Below are positions 61,689-64,000 of a stretch of 64,000 bases of DNA, piece by piece (within the stretch, counting starts at the first letter, position 1; each line of letters starts with the position of its first letter). Source of the stretch: an uncultured Prevotella sp. (GTDB lineage: Bacteria; Bacteroidota; Bacteroidia; Bacteroidales; Bacteroidaceae). The stretch is taken from assembly GCF_937863835.1 (NCBI RefSeq), contig NZ_CALMHT010000074.1:80207-144206 (forward strand), written 5' to 3'. The translations under genes were made by a program, and so were the position numbers. Below the pieces are notes generated by a model that saw only the letters and a program-made list of their open reading frames with translations, was not told the origin of the DNA and made no database searches.

Positions 61689-62828
61689 TTATTTTTGTAT
61701 AAGTAATACGATCATATTAAGAGCCAAATCGAAAAAGACGATTTTGCCGTTGGCATTCTGAATGATGTCCCGTTGCGCCTTCGTAAGAAGTTCGGAAATA
61801 GGAATCACGTTCGCCTCATTGACAAATCTGGCAAAGTTTTTGGAAAAATTCTCTTCATCCTGTGTCATATAGTTTAACTCCGGATTATGAAAATTGAAGA
61901 TGAAGTTCTCACGTATCATTTTGATGAAATACACCAGGAAACGTTTCTGCTTTTCACGTCCGAAATTAGCGACGGTATCGCTCCACTTGGCCAGTTCCTT
62001 CACATTACGCATATAGGCCATACGCATCAGGATAATAAATAAGTCGAGGAATGCTTTGTTCTCATTGCCAAAGTCCAGTTCCTGAAGAGCACGCGTCCAG
62101 TTGCCGTTGGACAATCTGGCAATACGTTTGGCCGACACCTCGTCTACACCTCTTCTTTCGACAAGAGCCTTTTCTATGGCTTCGTTGTCTATCTTCTTGA
62201 TGTCAAAACGTTGAGCGCGACTTTTTATTGTGTCCAATAGTCTTTCCGGTTCTTCGGTCACCATTATAAATACGGTCTGAGTGGGAGGCTCCTCCAATAG
62301 TTTAAGCAAAGCGTTCGCACATTCCTGATTCATATTTTCAGGAAGCCAGATAATAGAAATCTTATAACCGCCCTGACTTGATTTCAGACTTAATTTGCGT
62401 AACAGTTCGGTACTTTCACCGACGCCGATCTGAGCCTGTTGGTTGACAGCCTTCTGATAATCCAACCATTGCTCCATATCAAAATAGATGCCATTGCGGA
62501 GCATCTCATGCCATTCAGTGCTGAAATCATCGCTTGTCATCTTATGACCGGCCGTTTCTCCGCTCGGTCTGATGACAGGGTATGTAAAGTGAAGATCGGG
62601 ATGCTCCCATTTTCTCAACATCGCGCATTGATTACAGTTGTCGCATGAATCATCATTTCCATCATGATTCCTGCAGAGAAGATAAGACGCGAAAGTCATA
62701 GCAAGAGCCATCTTTCCGCAACCTTTCGGACCGCAGAACAACAGGGCGTGGGGAACACGACCTTCGGCAACCATCTGCCTCAGTCGTTGCTTCGCTTCTT
62801 CCTGACCTATGACTTCACTGAACTTCAT
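61689..62828 (-). CDS. holB: DNA polymerase III clamp-loader subunit delta-prime
   Basis: 379 residues. AAA+ fold: VPHALLFCGPKGCGKMALAM, a zinc-module stretch with the last cysteines in CDNCNQCAML, SSQGGYKISIIWLPENMNQE, ANALLKLLEEPP and sensor TIKSRAQRFDI. Loads the sliding clamp with DnaX. Directly follows metF by one base and precedes ricT by 9 bases; that holB-ricT pairing is frequent in many bacteria. Confidence 0.93.
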   Translation of the reverse strand: MKFSEVIGQEEAKQRLRQMVAEGRVPHALLFCGPKGCGKMALAMTFASYLLCRNHDGNDDSCDNCNQCAMLRKWEHPDLHFTYPVIRPSGETAGHKMTSDDFSTEWHEMLRNGIYFDMEQWLDYQKAVNQQAQIGVGESTELLRKLSLKSSQGGYKISIIWLPENMNQECANALLKLLEEPPTQTVFIMVTEEPERLLDTIKSRAQRFDIKKIDNEAIEKALVERRGVDEVSAKRIARLSNGNWTRALQELDFGNENKAFLDLFIILMRMAYMRNVKELAKWSDTVANFGREKQKRFLVYFIKMIRENFIFNFHNPELNYMTQDEENFSKNFARFVNEANVIPISELLTKAQRDIIQNANGKIVFFDLALNMIVLLIQK

Positions 62829-62829
62829 A

Positions 62830-63786
62830 TTATAACAGATTCTTTACCACCTCACTTACTGAATCGACAGCCGATACCGTATAGAAATGTATGCTGTGTA
62901 TACCGTTATCATACAATTCCTTGCATTGTGATATGGCCCATTCCACTCCAAGTCTGTGGGCATCTTCGTCATTTTTACATTTTAAAGCCTCATTGGCCAG
63001 TTCTTTGGGAATGTCGCAATGAAAAGTTTTGGGGACCATTGTAAGTTGAGAAGCCTTGGCAAAAGGTTTGATGCCCGGGATAATAGGAATCGTAATCCCC
63101 ATCTCTCTGGCTTTCTTAACAAAGGAGAAAAACTTCTTGTTATCATAAAACAACTGTGTTACGGCATAATCGGCACCCAAATCCTGCTTTTCTTTCAGAT
63201 ACTTCATATCGATATCAAGGTTTGGTGCTTCCTCATGCTTTTCAGGATAACAAGCTACACCGAAATCGAATTTCTGTCCGGGACATTTGATTTTAGAACC
63301 GTCTGAAAAGAAACCATTGTTGAAGTTGACCACCTGGCGGATCAAGTCTGTGGTGTGCAGATGACCTCCGGCGGTTGCCTGGAACGACCTGTCTTCCTTT
63401 GCCTTGTCTCCACGTAGCAGCAATACATTCGAAATACCGAGGAACTGGAGATCCAGCAATTCATATTCGATATCTTCTATCGTAGCGCCACTGCAGATAA
63501 TGTGCGGCTGTACAGGTATGTTGTATTTTTCCTGTATGGCGGCGGCGATGGCTATCGTGCCAGGTCTTCTTCTGATACGCTGACGCTCAAGGAGCCCGTT
63601 TTCACGTTCCTTGTAAACATATTCACTATGATGTGTGGTGATATTAATAAATAAAGGATTAAAATCCTTCAGTTTGTCTATCGTATTGAAGAGTTTTTCG
63701 GTGCCATTGCCTTTTAAAGGAGGAAGAACCTCGAACGAAAAGTGCTTTCTTTCAACATCATTTTTGATTAAATCTACGATTTTCAT
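62830..63786 (-). CDS. metF: 5,10-methylenetetrahydrofolate reductase
   Basis: 318 residues. FSFEVLPPLKGNGTEKLF, the INITTHHSEY strand, LLRGDK, FDFGVACYPEKHEEAPN and ADYAVTQLFYDNKKF mark the FAD-containing TIM barrel. Provides methyl-THF for methionine synthesis. First gene of a minus-strand set metF-holB-ricT-gldH; a -7 element (TAATTTTG, 63817-63810) is 23 bases upstream of the ATG. Confidence 0.96.
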   Translation of the reverse strand: MKIVDLIKNDVERKHFSFEVLPPLKGNGTEKLFNTIDKLKDFNPLFINITTHHSEYVYKERENGLLERQRIRRRPGTIAIAAAIQEKYNIPVQPHIICSGATIEDIEYELLDLQFLGISNVLLLRGDKAKEDRSFQATAGGHLHTTDLIRQVVNFNNGFFSDGSKIKCPGQKFDFGVACYPEKHEEAPNLDIDMKYLKEKQDLGADYAVTQLFYDNKKFFSFVKKAREMGITIPIIPGIKPFAKASQLTMVPKTFHCDIPKELANEALKCKNDEDAHRLGVEWAISQCKELYDNGIHSIHFYTVSAVDSVSEVVKNLL

Positions 63787-63809
63787 CTTACTCTTGGGTT
63801 ATTTTGTTG

Positions 63810-63817
63810 CAAAATTA
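63810..63817 (-). promoter_or_regulatory. Minus-strand -7 element TAATTTTG of the metF operon
   Basis: CAAAATTA on the plus strand. Divergent from the transporter promoter at 63862. Confidence 0.6.
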
Positions 63818-63861
63818 ATAAAAAAAAATCTCTTTAGTGTTGTTTTTACATAAATTGTTAT

Positions 63862-63869
63862 TAAATTTG
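63862..63869 (+). promoter_or_regulatory. Promoter -7 element TAAATTTG of the MFS transporter
   Basis: TAAATTTG fits TAnnTTTG, 30 bases before the ATG at 63900. Confidence 0.5.
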
Positions 63870-63899
63870 TAACCTGAAAAATATAAACTCTAATACAAT

Positions 63900-64000
63900 A
63901 TGGAATATAATCAAAAAGGTAGCAAGGCTTACTTGATAACAATTGTGATGGTTGCCGTTCTGGGTGGCTTGTTGTTCGGATACGATACAGCGGTGATTTC
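63900..64000 (+). CDS. Sugar-porter-type MFS transporter, N-terminal fragment
   Basis: The first 33 codons only. After a short start (MEYNQKGSKAYL) the first membrane helix reads VAVLGGLLFGYDTAVIS, which is the hallmark of XylE/GalP-like sugar:proton symporters. The remainder is past the window edge, so the sugar cannot be named. Confidence 0.85.
   Translation, partial: MEYNQKGSKAYLITIVMVAVLGGLLFGYDTAVI

Overview
The window looks like chromosomal DNA from a Bacteroidales bacterium, most likely Prevotella or Segatella. Support for this: a SusD remnant next to surface glycan-binding and glycosidase lipoproteins; many start sites preceded by the Bacteroidota -7 element TAnnTTTG (sometimes with TTTG about 19 bases upstream) and no clear Shine-Dalgarno; GldH, RicT and a PorT-like protein; and a Ton operon with two ExbD genes. 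The genes are almost all ordinary, intact and tightly packed. No gap between genes exceeds 300 bases, and I see no insertion sequence, prophage or CRISPR array.

1-12.8 kb is the distal part of a polysaccharide utilization locus (PUL): SusD C-terminus, a two-module glycan-binding lipoprotein, a BACON-GH16 endoglucanase, two GH3 beta-glucosidases, a GH30 enzyme with a probable type IX sorting tail, and two paralogous membrane-tethered SusR-like regulators. GH16 + GH3 + GH30 points to a beta-1,3/1,6-glucan (laminarin or fungal/yeast glucan) as substrate. 12.9-14.7 kb holds an RhlE-type helicase, a cold-shock-domain protein and a probable small RNA of about 60 nt. 14.7-24 kb holds an orphan regulatory-domain protein divergent from a TonB-dependent receptor, a secreted esterase with a starch-binding-like module, a membrane-embedded MutS-like ATPase, and a self-contained VTC / DUF4956 / DUF2490 unit that may act on polyphosphate or another polyanion.

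24-34.6 kb: a heavy-metal efflux pair in which the RND pump is fused to a TolC-like outer membrane domain, a GH43 arabinofuranosidase/xylosidase, an aquaporin, class II aldolase and the NAD(P)HX repair enzyme. 34.7-39 kb: the five-gene run hpt-adk-obgE-pgeF-M23. 39-42.5 kb: a small basic protein, a stand-alone AICAR transformylase, a small Bacteroidota protein, rplS, a PorT-like protein and a 55-residue 2[4Fe-4S] ferredoxin.

42.6-48.2 kb is an energy-transduction operon on the minus strand: exbB-exbD-exbD-tonB-PstS-like-TPR. It powers TonB-dependent uptake such as that encoded by the PUL at the left. It is followed by aminotransferase, ribBA, an LptF/G permease and a START-like protein. At 53.4 kb there is a tRNA-Met(CAU), then the IMP cyclohydrolase half of PurH (its other half lies 13 kb away), leading into the rod-shape cluster mreB-mreC-mreD-mrdA-rodA. 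Convergent to this is metF-holB-ricT-gldH. The window ends in the first codons of a sugar-porter-type MFS transporter.
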